Shown here one piece after another: positions 23,885-36,800 of a DNA stretch of 64,000 bases; position 1 is the first letter of the stretch, and every line of letters starts with the position of its first letter. Both the position numbers and the translations under genes were made by a program. The DNA is from Dipylidium caninum. Lineage: Eukaryota > Platyhelminthes > Cestoda > Cyclophyllidea > Dipylidiidae. Below the pieces are notes generated by a model, which did no database searches, was not told where the DNA came from, and was given only the letters and a program-made list of their open reading frames with translations. The stretch covers positions 558,001-622,000 of the forward strand of contig QEYB01000412.1 in NCBI GenBank assembly GCA_017562135.1, given 5' to 3'.

Positions 23885-23900
23885 GGTTTTGTCCGCCATT
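23885..23900 (+). promoter_or_regulatory. Splice acceptor upstream of the USF start
   Basis: TTGTTCAG ends at 23885, 15 bases before the ATG at 23901. It resembles the acceptors at the RPN2 and SMN starts, so it may receive a spliced leader or end a 5' UTR intron. Confidence 0.4.
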
Positions 23901-26900
23901 ATGGATTCCGTCCCCAATAATGACTACACTTCTGCCAGTTCACAAACACACATTGGAGGAACCAGTTACATTACTAGCCGCGATCTCCTTACTCACTTCG
24001 CCAATTTCACCAACCAGGACCGTTCTAATTCCAAGTCTCCAAACTCTCTTCCTAATTCGAACAAAAATAATAGTAGTAATAACACAAACCCAACCTGTGC
24101 TGACATTTATACTGCTATTTTGAGCAGTCAACAGCACCAAAGTGTCATAGACGAGACCTCAACCGCTATCACCTCTCCCACCCGTCATCTCAGTGAACCG
24201 TCCACCGCTGGTTCGCATCGGTCACCCATCGGTAATACTACTTACACTTTGGTCTCTTTCTGTCGTTCTCCATTTTCTTACCGTCACATGACACACTTGT
24301 GCATCTCTGACAATCATGTGACACGTCTCAATCTGAATTGTTGCGTGCCTGTTTGTGTCTACTTGTATGTAGGTGTAAATACCAATTTCGACTGTCTCCC
24401 ATGCCCTTTTGAGCCCTATTTTAACCACCCATCTATCTATAAATACTGCCACCTAACGATTTTGTTTTGTTTGATTACTAACATTATCATTGCTGCAGCA
24501 ACTTCCTTCGAAATGCTATTACAAAGCTATTCAGGCTAGAGAACAAAGAAAAGTAACAATTTGTCTTTCAATCTGTTGGCTAATGCTGTGGCACCTAATT
24601 CACCTTTTGGCTTTAAGTTTACAGTCAAGTCCAATTTATATTGTTACTCATGACTTATTTAATTATACAAGAAGACTTATAGTTGACTTTAACCTCACCT
24701 TATTAGTTTCTGGTAACACTTTTTTCGTCTCGTTATTCCAACACTTGTATGTAGCCTTTGATGTGTCTACTGTCTGATCGGCCTAAAGGGAGTCTGTGAC
24801 CATTCTGTACTCTTCTTCATTTCACGTGTTCACCTAATGATTAACAGATATTATATCCCCCGAGACAAAATAACTCCTTGATACGCGTACTTTGCATAGA
24901 AAAAGTAGAATTCCTGAGGTTTTGCTGAAAGGCCAGGTGTAGAGATGATCTCTGCATGGGAATCAGATTTCATTTGATCGAATTAGTGCACGCTCCCCTT
25001 TTTTTAATTTTGGTGTTTTAGGTCAAGCACAGATTCATTACTTTTTCTTCTTAACCTGAAAACGAAGTTAATTGAATTTTCTATTTATCCTTCAAAGTCA
25101 ACAGTTGCAATATCCCGGAATCATAGGAAAATATGCATATTTTATTGTAAATACACTGAATTGTCTCATTGCCCTTATTATTCCAGATGATCAAATGGAA
25201 TATGCGCCACGTTCCTGTCACACCTCTCCCTCTGTTACTGTCAAGTCATTCCACCAGCACTATCACTCCTCACCGCACAGCCTCGAGTCCTCCCCCAACA
25301 ACGGTCTAGAGCCATCTCAGCGTCAGCCCAATTCCAACACTAATCCATCCTCTGCATCTTCTGTTTTTTCTCTCACTCACTCCGGACTGCAGGAGCTGAT
25401 GCGCAAATCTGGTAGTGTCATCTCTACTGAGGTGATTTATATATATTTTTGACTGGAGATTTTGTAACACGTCGGTTCAACGTTCAAAAAGTCTTACATT
25501 TTTGTTTCCAGTGTGGTATGAATGTTTTTTAGTGGTTCCTTTTTGACAGTCGCAAAATTGGGGTTAGTAGCATGGTGACAGGCGGCTGTCTTGCCGATAC
25601 ATTCACATTACTTACACCTCTTTTCTCCACTCATAACCTTGAAGGGAACTATTTATCCGATAGGAGATCAAGAAAGCGAACAATTCAAGCCAGTTATACC
25701 TCCTCGTCCCCAGTAACTACCCGGTAATAATGGCTGTCGGGACGGAGTGTGACAAGACTGCGGCATCTACGGCTGCTACAGTTAATGAAGCGACGGCCAG
25801 GAATCTGTTAGAAAGATTTCAGCTAACTTCAGGTCCAACGCCGCAACATCAACAATCAATTCCCTCTCCACAAATGGAGGTGGAACAGCAAATTCACCAA
25901 CAACAACAGCAGCAACCACAGTCGCAACAGTCACAAACTGTGATGTTACGAGCGCCAAGGAAAAATAGCACAAATATCCCACCAATGTTGTTGCAGTCGT
26001 TGAAGGGTGTTGTTCCGTCTCTAGCCTTCAAAGGTGAATTAGGGTATAACTGGGGTGCATCTGTGGATGTTTTTAACTCCGTCTTTGTTTCGGCTCATTT
26101 AGACATCTTGGAAGGTGGGGGCGGCACCTCAACAAACCCTAACATCGCCGTCGGCGGCAGCAGCAATAGTAGTGGTGGAGGTTCCACAAGCAACACTAAC
26201 TCACTCCCCAACTTCTCCTCCCTTGCCCTCGCTTATGGCTTCTCCTCTGCTAATGATCAGTCGGACTCCCCCTCAAATGCAGAAAGTAGAAAGAAAGCCG
26301 ACCCATCAGCTGCTTCAGCCCTCCTAGTCTCTCAGACCCAACTTAAACCATCCGTGTCCGCATCGCCATCTTTCCTCTTGGAGGAATATCGGGGAGGTGG
26401 AGGTAGTAGTGGCCCGCCGGAGGTGAAGATCAAGCCCCCTCCACCGTCAACTTCGTCCACATCTACGCCGGTGCCGTCCGTCGAGGCCAGGCTTTGTGCC
26501 GAGGGTCTACTGAACACCGACTCCAACGGTTCTCGTGTGTCTCGGTTATTTTTATTTTCTTTCTTCCTCTGTTGGGGTCTCAATCTACTAGAACTGCGTC
26601 TAGACGGGATTTCTCTGAATCCCCTATATGAAGTTACTTGGCCTGCGAGTTGGTCGCTAGGCGTGTTTTGATTTCCTTGTCACCAATAGTCCGTGCACAT
26701 ACCATCTAAGCTAATTAGGGCTTTTCTGTGAATGTCTATTTTGAGCACCTGTTTAACCTTTCGATGATGGTGTAATGGGTACCGGTATGGAAGTTTTTCT
26801 CTTGTGAATGTATGCTAGGGACAGAATAAAGTAGATATTATCTGTCTACCTCATTTTTCTTTCAATACCATTCCTCTGCCACCTCTCCCGACATCTCAAA

Positions 26901-29434
26901 GGCATTCAAATAGACTATCTGGTTGGAATGTTGAACACTGTGTTGCTGTTGTGCCACAACCAGGAGGATGAACTTGCTGCTGAATTTTGGTTCATCTATT
27001 CTATTTAGTGTTTAAATAACGAACACACCCACACTACTAGCTTGAAAACGACTGTTTGTCGAAAGAGTCATTTCCGTGCGCATGTATTTCCGTAAAACTC
27101 AGCCGAATCATTTGCGTTTGTTACTGGTCTTCTTGCCTTGCTTTTTCGTGATTTTTATCCGCGTGGAGGCTTCTTCGTCCTAACCTTCAGAACTGATCGA
27201 CATGGCGCCGGCGAGGCCGGATCACACCCGAGCACGCAAGGCAAATGAGTCAGATTTCTCAAGTGGTTTGTGCATTCCCGCTCAAGTGGCTCAAACCCAT
27301 GTGGATAAATGACCGAATGACCCTTTCATTGTGTTGTCAAATAAGTGTGACTGTGAAGATCACATAACGTTTTCCCAACTGTTAATTGACGCCTCTACAT
27401 GAAATCGGCAGATGTCTACAAACTGCCTTGCGACCGAATACTCCACGCTCACTATCATTCCCTAGATACAGGAGAACGCCATACGCGGACTATTCAGCTA
27501 TTAAACCATTCCTTCTCCTCGTTCCTTTCTTAACTTTTATTGTATAACCACTATCCGAAAACTCTTGAATGGCGTTGAATCAACTATTACGGTATTGATA
27601 AGTCCGATGAGATTGAAGACGTTGCACATTCCATCCTTGCAAGGACGTCTGTCCCTTCACCTCCCTGGTTTAGCCACTTATGGTAATACTGTTCTCTTTA
27701 GAGTCACTTTTTGTACAGAATCCTTTGTCTCCGTGGCGTCGGAAGAGGTTGCAACATCTGACATTCTTTTCTAGGTAGTCAGTGGCCTCTTTTACATCTT
27801 TTGTATTTATCATTAGCGTGGAGTAATGCGAAAGGAGGGGTAGCAGATTGAAGACATCAGCAGAAAGCTACATTTTTAAATTTCAAGTAAAGACCGCGAA
27901 GACAGAACGCCCTGCTTAGCGTTAAGGCAACAAATAAAAAAAAAACATCGCCCACAGTGATGTGACCATTTACTGCGTGCGCTTCTCTGCCTTTGTCTCG
28001 ACACCAATTTTGTCTATTCTACTTAATTCATCAATAAAGTGCTCCTCATCTGCACTATACTCACTGCTGTTACATTCGGGTACCTTCTCTGTTGGGTCTT
28101 GAGAAGACTTCGCCCAGCATAACTCTTTGACTATCAATTCTTCTGCCTTCCTTCTTCTATCTTAGGCCCTTTTGCGATCTTTTTCTTTCGAATCATAGGC
28201 TTACAGCTTTTACATCTGGCCTGGCCTAATTACGCTACCGACTCTCAAGGCTGGAGTTGTTGATTTTTCTCAGCACAAGGTGGCTCTCCCGCAATTTATC
28301 CCTTATCTCTCCTGCTTGCCCAAATAACCGTCTGCTGGTGGTTTCTGACAAAACAGACGGGGTTTGAAAAATTGTTGGGAGAGGATGGCTATTCGATTTT
28401 CCCCTTACTGTTAGGTTTTTCCGACAAAAACAGCTGTTTTTTTCGGATACTTTACCCTAATGATTCAACTAAGTTAGCTCCTTACTGGGTCCCCTCAATT
28501 TTCACCCCTGGTCATTCTCACATAGTTGCTCCAACATGCAGGCTAGAAGATCCCAAAATGCCTACTCGGTAAGGCGTTGGTTGGTGAGTAATCCACTTGA
28601 CTTTTGATTTGGCAAACTCGGTTTCAGCATAATTAAATCTAGATTTGTACTGTTTAAGTCGGGAAATTGGGAGATTTATTCAACTGTATTATTTTGTTAA
28701 GGGACAATGGGGAATCCTTCTAAACTCAGGGTAGTTCCGTCTTATCTCTTGATAGCAGTTTTTTCCAATGATTCACCTCCTATCCGCAACTATATGGGCC
28801 GAATGGGCGGTGGTGGCAGCGGTGTTGGTGGTGCCAATCAGGGCAACCAAATTGGTGGTGATTCGAAGGACATGCGTCGACGAGTCAGTCACAACGAAGG
28901 TGAGCCTGCCATCGCACTACTTATTACCTCGTGTTTCATAGTATAATTCTGTCGGCTGCTTCTCTCCAGTGGAACGACGACGTCGGGATCGAATAAACAC
29001 ATGGATTGGGGAACTTTACAAGCTCCTTCCACCAGAACAACAGGCGAAATCTCAGTACCAAAGTAAGGGCGTCGTACTGAAACGCGTCTGCGAGTATTTC
29101 CAGAACTGCAATTCAAATCTCAAGACGGTGAGTATTTCTCTTAGCCTGGAGGGGCGTGGGACAGGGTGGCCAGTTATCCTATTTCTTATAACAAAATACG
29201 GATTTTTAACAGCTTCGGGAAGAAAATGCCATTTTCAAGCAGGAAATCTGCCGTCTAACGCGAGAGAACCACATTCTCCGCAGCAATCTAAACGCGCATT
29301 TTCAACATCAGCAGCAGCAACCGCAGTCACAACAGCAACAGCAGCAGTCCGCGACTAAGACAACGGCATCTGTAGCAGGCGAGGATTCCAAGGCACCATC
29401 ACCATCAAAACGGTCGCTTTTTTCGGCTGACTGA
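23901..29434 (+). CDS. Upstream stimulatory factor (USF)-type bHLH-leucine-zipper transcription factor
   Basis: Seven exons: 23901-24231, 25187-25431, 25664-26033, 26103-26528, 28756-28899, 28970-29127, 29213-29434 (TGA); about 631 residues, roughly twice vertebrate USF1. The DNA-binding region (about 497-558) reads MRRRVSHNEVERRRRDRINT, then WIGELYKLLPP and KGVVLKRVCEYF, the USF HNEVERRRRDKIN signature that contacts CACGTG E-boxes. Exon 7 starts the zipper (LREENAIFKQEICRLTREN) with hydrophobic residues every seventh position, then a glutamine-rich tail. The N-terminal 500 residues are low-complexity, rich in Ser, Gln, Gly and Pro. The small intron 26034-26102 is 69 bases with no in-frame stop and may be retained. 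The exon 4 donor (GTTCTC at 26529) is weak; it precedes a 2.2-kb intron. Identification rests on the bHLH-zipper and is firm at family level. Confidence 0.9.
26529..28755 (+). other. Large intron of the USF-type gene
   Basis: No coding exon was recognised in these 2.2 kb. The plus frames at 27565-27774 and 28372-28572 lack similarity and paired splice signals. An additional exon cannot be excluded, because the donor at 26529 is weak. Confidence 0.5.
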
Positions 29435-32400
29435 AGATCTACACCCTCTACTCTCCTTCGCCACAGCGTCCTTCTCTCTGACATTAGTCTTTCATATCAC
29501 TTCAGGCTCCATTTCGCTCACCCATTTGTCCATCCACCTTTTCGGTCGTTCATTTTGCGATGCGTTTGTTCGTATGTTCGTTTTGTGCTTGTATAATCTA
29601 TTTCCTACTACTTTCAGAATAGCCGGTAATATACGGAAAGCGACATCATACACGCATCCCTTTGCTGGTTATTCGTCTCTTCTTCCACCCTTCTTATCAG
29701 CCTGTTTCCTTCCGCACTTCCTATACTTACTCTCTTTGCGTCTTTTTTCCTGTCGCCTGAGCAATGGTGGGAATCGACAAAACATCCAACCGACAAATGG
29801 ACATTTGATACCATAGTTCTACTCTCAGTCGCCCATTTATTTCCTTTCCGGTGGTATAATTAACCGCATTAAGTAGTGTGCACGTTAAGAGGTTATTGTT
29901 GTAGTAGTCGGAAGCCTGAGAAAGACGTTTCGGTCACATGTATGCCATGGGCGTTCAGGTCAAGTTGGGGCTTTAAGTTCACGACTATAAAGGGCGTGCT
30001 ACAGTGGTTACACTTAACGCAGTGGTAAGTGTCCAACGTCTTTGCGCACACAAGGCGGGACACAGCTGCGGTAGTGCCATGTGCTTGCGCAAGGTTGTTT
30101 ATTAAAGTAAGCATAAAACTTGAGACCGTGCCTCTTCCGTCCGTAAGGGACGTTAAGCACTGCCGATTTTGTGACAGCCGTGGAAGTGCTATGCGGAGGG
30201 TTCACCTCAACAAAACTTGATGGTCTGCGTCAGACAGGCGAACATGCGTCGGTGATGTAATTTCCAGCGCTGTCCAACCTCTGTGGTGGGAGACGGAGAA
30301 TAAATGGGAAGCATCATCCTGTCATCCGGGCTGACGGAATAAAAATGGGCGCCCAGATAGGCATTTTAGTGTTAATGGATTTATGGACAGTGAAGTCGCG
30401 GTTGCCCTTTGTTGGGGGCTAGTCCACGTCTGACCTTTAAAACGTTAACGTCAGTCTGAGAGAGGAAGATCTTTCGAGGAGTATTTAGATACGACTGCAC
30501 CCTAGCCCTGTCTCAACGTACTCAATCACTTCGAACTGGAGGGAGGGTACTACGCCCGGTGTCGCAATTGGATTGGCGAAGTTGTGAAAATTAACGCAAA
30601 TGTAGGCATGATTGTTGTAATAGTATACCTTTGGAGCCCTGAATACTCAGTTCCGTCGTTAATGTCCATTAGCGTTTCTCCAATCATTGACCCTTCCCGA
30701 ACAATGGTGGACCTTGTGATTTGTGGGGTGACTCGAACGATGCGAGAGAAAGGATAGGTAAAATTCAGAGTATAGAGCTTAAATTCTTCCAGTGGCTGTC
30801 ACTGTCTTCCTCCGACTCTTGAGGGAAGGAAGCGAAAGGGTGGGAAGAATGACGTTTGTTACTAGCAGCGCCAACACTCCACAAGTATACTACCCGCAGT
30901 GCAGTTGGTAGGCTAGGGCAAGCATTAATCCCCAGGCCTTGGCAACCATCACATGACTGCGGGATGTTATGCGGTGGGAGCGTAGCTCTACTGCCCCACG
31001 TGATGCAAATTTGGGGCTGGGCGGCAGGCTTTTCGCCTTTGTGGAAAGTATCAAGCAGGCGGAATTGGTGTATAGGACAATACAACTCCCCCATTCGCTG
31101 CTACTATGTCAACCCTCTCGGCTTAGACTAGCGACTTCTCTCTGCACGCATCCTGAATTGGAGTAGATTGATGCAAAAACCTACCCGCTTGATATAGTCT
31201 AGTGCATTAGGCCGTTTCTGCTTGCAGAGTTCTTCGGTGTCGTTTAATTCCATACTCTACTATGGGAAGCGGGAATTAGTTTCTTAAAAGTCATTCAAAA
31301 TAATCTAGATCGATGAGACTACGCTGGACCGCCCCTACTGAGTTCCTCCCTATGTAGTCCTTAGTAAAGCTACTCAGGGATAGGCTGCCATTCAGAGACA
31401 TCCCAATAGGTGAAGTGTGTGCTCAATGAGGGGGCGGTTTCAGCACTAGCGCATAACAAAGTGGTGAGTACATACGATGAAGAGAGAGCAAAAAGCTCAC
31501 ACATTCAAGCACACATATTTTCAACTGTCGAATGATTATTTATTGAAGGCGTAGTGGACTCAGTGAACACTAAATGCTGCCAGAAAGTGTTTTCGCTTTT
31601 TAACTATTAGAAGATGACGCCTGACAGGCGAAAATATGGTCTTTCCATTTGACATCTCACAGTCACCAATGGAGTCCAAGAACTGCCAACCAATCGGGCG
31701 TACGGTTAATTTCGGCATTCACCCAAGCCGAATAATCAAAATTTATTCCAGAAATTAGTAGTATTATTTCAAACCATTGTGCACGTCCAGACCGATTTTG
31801 CCACAATATCTGCTACTCGCAAGTGTACAGTAGGATATTTTACATGGATTCAATGCCTAGCCCTAATCACTGTGCGCTTCAACCTGTTTGCCAATAGTTA
31901 TTTAGGCTGATTCACGTGGGTTTCAATGGGTTATGATTTCAAGAAAATACTTATCCAGCGGCCACCCTCCTTTTGCCCAAATAATAAATTCTATGATCCA
32001 CATAATTGTAAAGCTCATTTTAAACTGACGGGTGCCATCTCGGAAACTTTAGAATCACGCTTTTCGCGTGGACTCCCAACCACATTCTCCAATTCCCTCG
32101 GTCAGTTGTATACATACAGTTACGCAGCACATAAAGTGATTTGCATGCCATTACCCTTTTAATCGTACTACTGTGGGGTAAGTCGAAGCTTCTCGAGAAA
32201 TACCAACAATCCTGTCTACTTGTAAGACTTCACAGGCCTAAACACTGATACTGTTAGACGAACCAGACTCGGTGAGCCTAAGAGACGAACACGAGGCCAT
32301 GGGTTAGAATCAGACCGCGCGATAGTCGATGTGTTGACGAAAACAAAGCTTCTATGCAAGTGTAAGATATTTCTTAACAACTAATCACAAGGGATTTTAT

Positions 32401-33623
32401 TTTAGGCTTTAAAGATACTTGACAACGAAAAATTGAAAGTACCAACTCTGCCGAGACTAAGCAATATTCTTAATCATCAGGTGCGCTTATCTCTGAGGTG
32501 GCACAACTGTTATTTGTTCGCCTAGTTTTAAGGTTGATAATTCTCATAACCTTCAGGTCGAGAACAGGCAGAACTGACAAGGAATGGATGGAAAGGTAAC
32601 ACGAAACTATTCAAAGCTAAAGAATTTGTATCTCAATATCATTAAATCAAATTTTCATCCTTGTCGGTTGTCCAAATTAGATGACTTTCTTCCTTGAACT
32701 GAAATAAGAATAGACGTAAATAAGGAGTGTATGGTCGGTGTGTGGGGCTGAGATAGGCTGAAAATCTACAGGCTTGCAATGAATTGTCTTTACCTTCTAA
32801 AGAAACAAAGGACTTATACGAGGTCTCTAGCCATTGGACCAAAAGAGGATTGAACACCTAAGTGACTTGTAGTTAGTTTACTTCTGTTTACGAACAGAGC
32901 TCCGCTTCTGAGGACGAAGATCATGGTGGTTTATTTAGCCCATGAGGTCATGCTGAGGACATTTTTGGCCATATCAACACCGAGCCTGGCAACTCCTATT
33001 CTCACATTTAAAGATAGACGGGATAGAAATTAGGCTTGAAAATAGGGGATCTTGTTTGTTCGGGAAAGATAATTGGCTAACAAAACTCTTTAACATTGCG
33101 GGTTAACTTGCCGTCTACGCTAATCCGCCCGGGCTACAGAATGAGCCCGCGTCTATACGCTCTCGTTGAAACGGCCACTAATCAGCTGGTGTTGACAATA
33201 CAAAAAAATGTACTTTTTGGGTTCGAGTATTTAGTCTAAGAAATTTACCTTTATAATACGTGGTATTCTTTTTCTGGTTTGCCGATTAAGCACCTACGCA
33301 GAGGGGTTAACCGATGCGATATCAGTGGCTAAACGTAGTGTAAACAATCATGCCTAGGCGTGTGGACTGCTGATCAAAAAATGAAAATAAGTAAGCACTC
33401 GTACTCTACGCGCAGTGACTTACGAAAAAAATCTCACAAGCAGGAGCACGAAAAGAGTCGGCTAAAGGAAAGTAAGTTAAACAACTTAAATGTCTTGAAT
33501 ATTCTGTTCCAGTGTATTTACAGATGTTAAGAGAGGCGCCCTAAGTAAGTATTGAACCATAGAGTTAACGCTAATGAGGAACAAAAATAGTCGGAGAAAA
33601 CACACACATACCCACATATCCAC
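29435..33623. other. Intergenic, 3' flank of the USF-type gene
   Basis: No gene seen. The 29435-30310 part is likely 3' UTR and flank; AATAAA occurs near 30300. A short inverted sequence (CACTTA...TAAGTG) lies near 30010-30031. The stretch 30770-31170 is GC-richer, with overlapping open frames on both strands but no recognisable protein; it may be an old repeat. Confidence 0.4.
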
Positions 33624-33890
33624 TCAGCTGGACTTCTCAACCATAGAGGTTCGCCGTCGGTGAGTAGAACCAGTGTACTTAGATACGATAGAAATGGACA
33701 AAATGATGAAAGTGAGAGTGCCATACACAACGAGCGAAGACAAACCAGCGTGGTATGCTCGGTTATATGGTGAAGTGTCGTAAAATATGTAGGAAGAGGC
33801 GTCTTTCTGTGCCTCCTCCAAAGTCATCGCTGAAGCAGTGATACCAACGGCCAATGAAGCAGCAGCCAAGAAGTGAATTGGAATTGATAT
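33624..33890 (-). CDS. C-terminal exon of a multi-pass membrane protein
   Basis: Begins after a strong pyrimidine-rich acceptor (CCCTCTAG, 33898-33891) and stays open for 89 codons to TGA at 33624. It holds two predicted membrane segments: HFLAAASLAVGITASAM near the start and SSLVVYGTLTFIILSISIVS later. A loop with EEAQKDASSYIFYDTSPY joins them and a short basic tail (THRRRTSMVEKSS) follows. The pattern suits the last two helices of a four-helix protein of claudin/PMP22 type, but no diagnostic residues were matched. Upstream exons were not assembled; 37492-37839 (minus) holds a possible first helix. Confidence 0.5.
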   Translation of the reverse strand: MSIPIHFLAAASLAVGITASAMTLEEAQKDASSYIFYDTSPYNRAYHAGLSSLVVYGTLTFIILSISIVSKYTGSTHRRRTSMVEKSS

Positions 33891-36800
33891 CTAGAGGGAA
33901 ATAATTAAGAGAGGGTATGAGAAAGAAAAACAATGTTAAAATTACATAAGGCAAATGAAGCACCAAATCATGGTCCCGATCGGTGTGAAGAAGGTTCTTG
34001 AGTGAAAAAAGGTGTGCCGAGCGCTGAATGGTCTATTAGACAATACAGGAGCATTACAAGTAGACGGATGAGATCGTAGGCGACAGGGTAAGCCAATCTA
34101 TAAAAGCCCAGCAATTTATCGTGACAAAATATGAAGGGCACAGGCCAGATATACTTTTATTATGACCGTGAGGTTTGAATTCAAATCGAGGGTTTTCCTC
34201 ACAAAGTAAGTAAAGATTTGAGTTAAAGTGTTGATGAGGTTTAGTCCTCTCAATTTTAACGCATGGGGACAGCCCTAATGTCGAGATTTTTAACGTGGTT
34301 GGGAAGAAAAGGAGATAGAAGAGTGGATTAACAAATATATGAGTAGACGAACAGTTCTAGTTTAGAAGAGTGGTCGCGGGGGTAGATCATGGAATTTCAC
34401 CAAAAGCGTTTGAGGTATACCAGGCTCAGAGAGGGATCCACCAGACTGTTTAATAGGTAGATGAACGAGTAGTGCGCATTTTAGCATATCTCCAGTTAAT
34501 ACGGAAGCTTACTTCAAATTTGGTAAAAAAGCAGCGAGGCAGACGTACTCCCTTTGCTACAAACTGATCGAGATCATCCAACCAGAGGGCCATCTGAGTA
34601 AGTCACCGAGAAAACCCTTGTCAAATTGTGAACATTTCGCTATTTACACTACAGTAATCTTCGATCAAGAGTAAACAGAGTGGAAACGCTACCAGATCGA
34701 CCCTATGATTGAGCAAACATCTACATCTGAGGTGAAGTGCAACAGCGAGTTTGGCTTCGAGTGTCAACGAGAAAAAGTAATTTGGTACGTTTAAAGATGC
34801 AGTTAGCTCACTGGAGGGGTGACTAAGCCAATAGTTAAAGTCTAAAAAGCAAGAATGACAGTTTGGGAAGAAAGCCCATTCAGCTCTCTCCTCTTGCTCC
34901 TCTTGCGGAACTGAAAATCACACAAAAAGTGAAAGGCAAGGCGTCAAGAGGGGCAATGGCCAGAGGTCAAAAACTGAATACGCGGAGGCATGAATGTTAA
35001 ATCTGCGCAATGAGTTAAAATCCATCAAGAGAATGAGTTGCAATTATGGCAGAAGCTAGAGATTAATGATGGGAGACTAATAAATAACTCTAAACTAAAA
35101 AGCTTTAATCATGACTTTCGTTAATCATTTTGGAGTTTGTTTTGAGACTAAAAACATTGTCGCTTCGGATACCAAATGAAAGTGGACGCAGTGGGTGGAA
35201 AGTTGATTGAATGAGGCGTCACCGTGGCGGTGGAGAATTTGACGGAGCAAGTGTCTATGCAACCGATGTTTACAAAGCAGAAAATTTGAAGAAGGCGTGA
35301 AAGTCGAAGGGATAGGGGAAATAGGCTGTCCTACGAACGCCACCCACTTAGCTACCAGAAATGGGGGTGACAACAACAAAGAGAAATGCATATGTGAAGA
35401 AATCATGCAATTATTTATCTTAAAGTCTGACTCGAACTACGATGTGCTAGTTTTAGTCGCCTTTCATTAACGAAGAAATGAGAAAGAAGATTCATATTCA
35501 TTTTTGGACGCGTATGTGAGAAGAGAGAGTCGGATTGCGGGAAAAACACTAGACGCCACACCGATGCCTACGAAATCGAAGTGACACAATAAAGAGGCTT
35601 CAGACCAGCTATTGTATTTGGCTAGCTGAGCGCCACTTTGATTAGAAAGAAAAGAGTTACTACAGAAACCTTAATACTCTCGGCCGTAGTAAAACGCCAC
35701 AATTCCATGTGATTCCAGTTAGAAGTGAGATAGTCTCCAGTATTTAATAGGTAACCTAATGAGTGAAGAGAGAAGGGAGAGGTGGGTAAATTTAGTCCAT
35801 TCGAAAATGTTATGACGTGTTTAACTGAAAGTGAGGGGTTTGCGAATTTGGGGTTAATTATGGCATTTTGCTAAACTGTACTTGGATGAACTTTGGTGAT
35901 AAAGTCGTGTAGTTAAAACTCTGGAAGTAGGGATCTTGAGTTGCTCAAAGAAGAGGCCGAAGCGATTTGACAACAGGACAGGACCCGGAATATATGACCT
36001 GGTGAAGGCATGAGGCCAGACATTGTGGAAATCATAGAATTGTCTGAGAAGGAATATGTTGGCATAATGGAGCTGCGGAGGCTTAATTCTCCTAACCCGA
36101 TTCCTTAAGCGTACTATTCCTACCCCCGTGTGCTCGACGCAGTACACACGAGGTTGCACATTATTCAGGAATCTACTCACACAATAAAGCTCTGTTGGCC
36201 TGCCTGGGACTTTGTTACCGAAATCCCGGAGATTAGGCGGGCTGGATAAGTGGAAACAGACTGCTTGTGTACAATTACTCATTCGAGTAAGGAGCCTACT
36301 TTCTTACTCATAAACAATTTAGTTTGAATGCACCAAGGTGAAGTCAACGTAAAGTGGGTTTGGATAATCAACGAAATTTCTTCAAAGCCAAGACCTCCAC
36401 ACTTGATGCTAAGTGGTCTTACACCAGGAAGCAAAGAGTTAAAGTTTATAGTTCTATTTGTTCCATGAAGTGGTGAAGATCCCACTTGTCTTACTTATTA
36501 CCGAAAAATCTTTCGGTTAGGGAATATGAGAGGCGAAAATAAACTTAAGCCGAAGCTCAAATGTACCAAATTAAAAAAAGAAATATGATAAGGCCTTTCT
36601 GGGGACGTCTAAAATCCAGCAAGTCATGGGAAGGAAGCGTGAAGACAGCTCAATTTAACTGAACTTCTGAGTGAGAAGCAAAACAGTTTTGTACTCCAGG
36701 CCAAAATGTTGTGGATTTGTCAGTCAAACCCACTTTGTTGAAGTCTCGTTTGTTTTCCACTCTAAATCTGATAGACGAGGATTGAAATGAACCATACCGT

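Larger units (their letters stand above)
22096..23900. other. Divergent intergenic region between CSRNP and USF genes
   Basis: Holds the missing CSRNP first exon (not located), the shared upstream regions of two divergently transcribed regulators, a fold-back repeat (22393-23036) and an AT microsatellite. No coding exon was recognised. Confidence 0.5.

Noticed and set aside
35854..36282. 142-codon minus-strand ORF
   Set aside because: No recognisable domain, no splice acceptor or similarity, and composition like the surrounding non-coding DNA; its length alone is not unusual across 64 kb.
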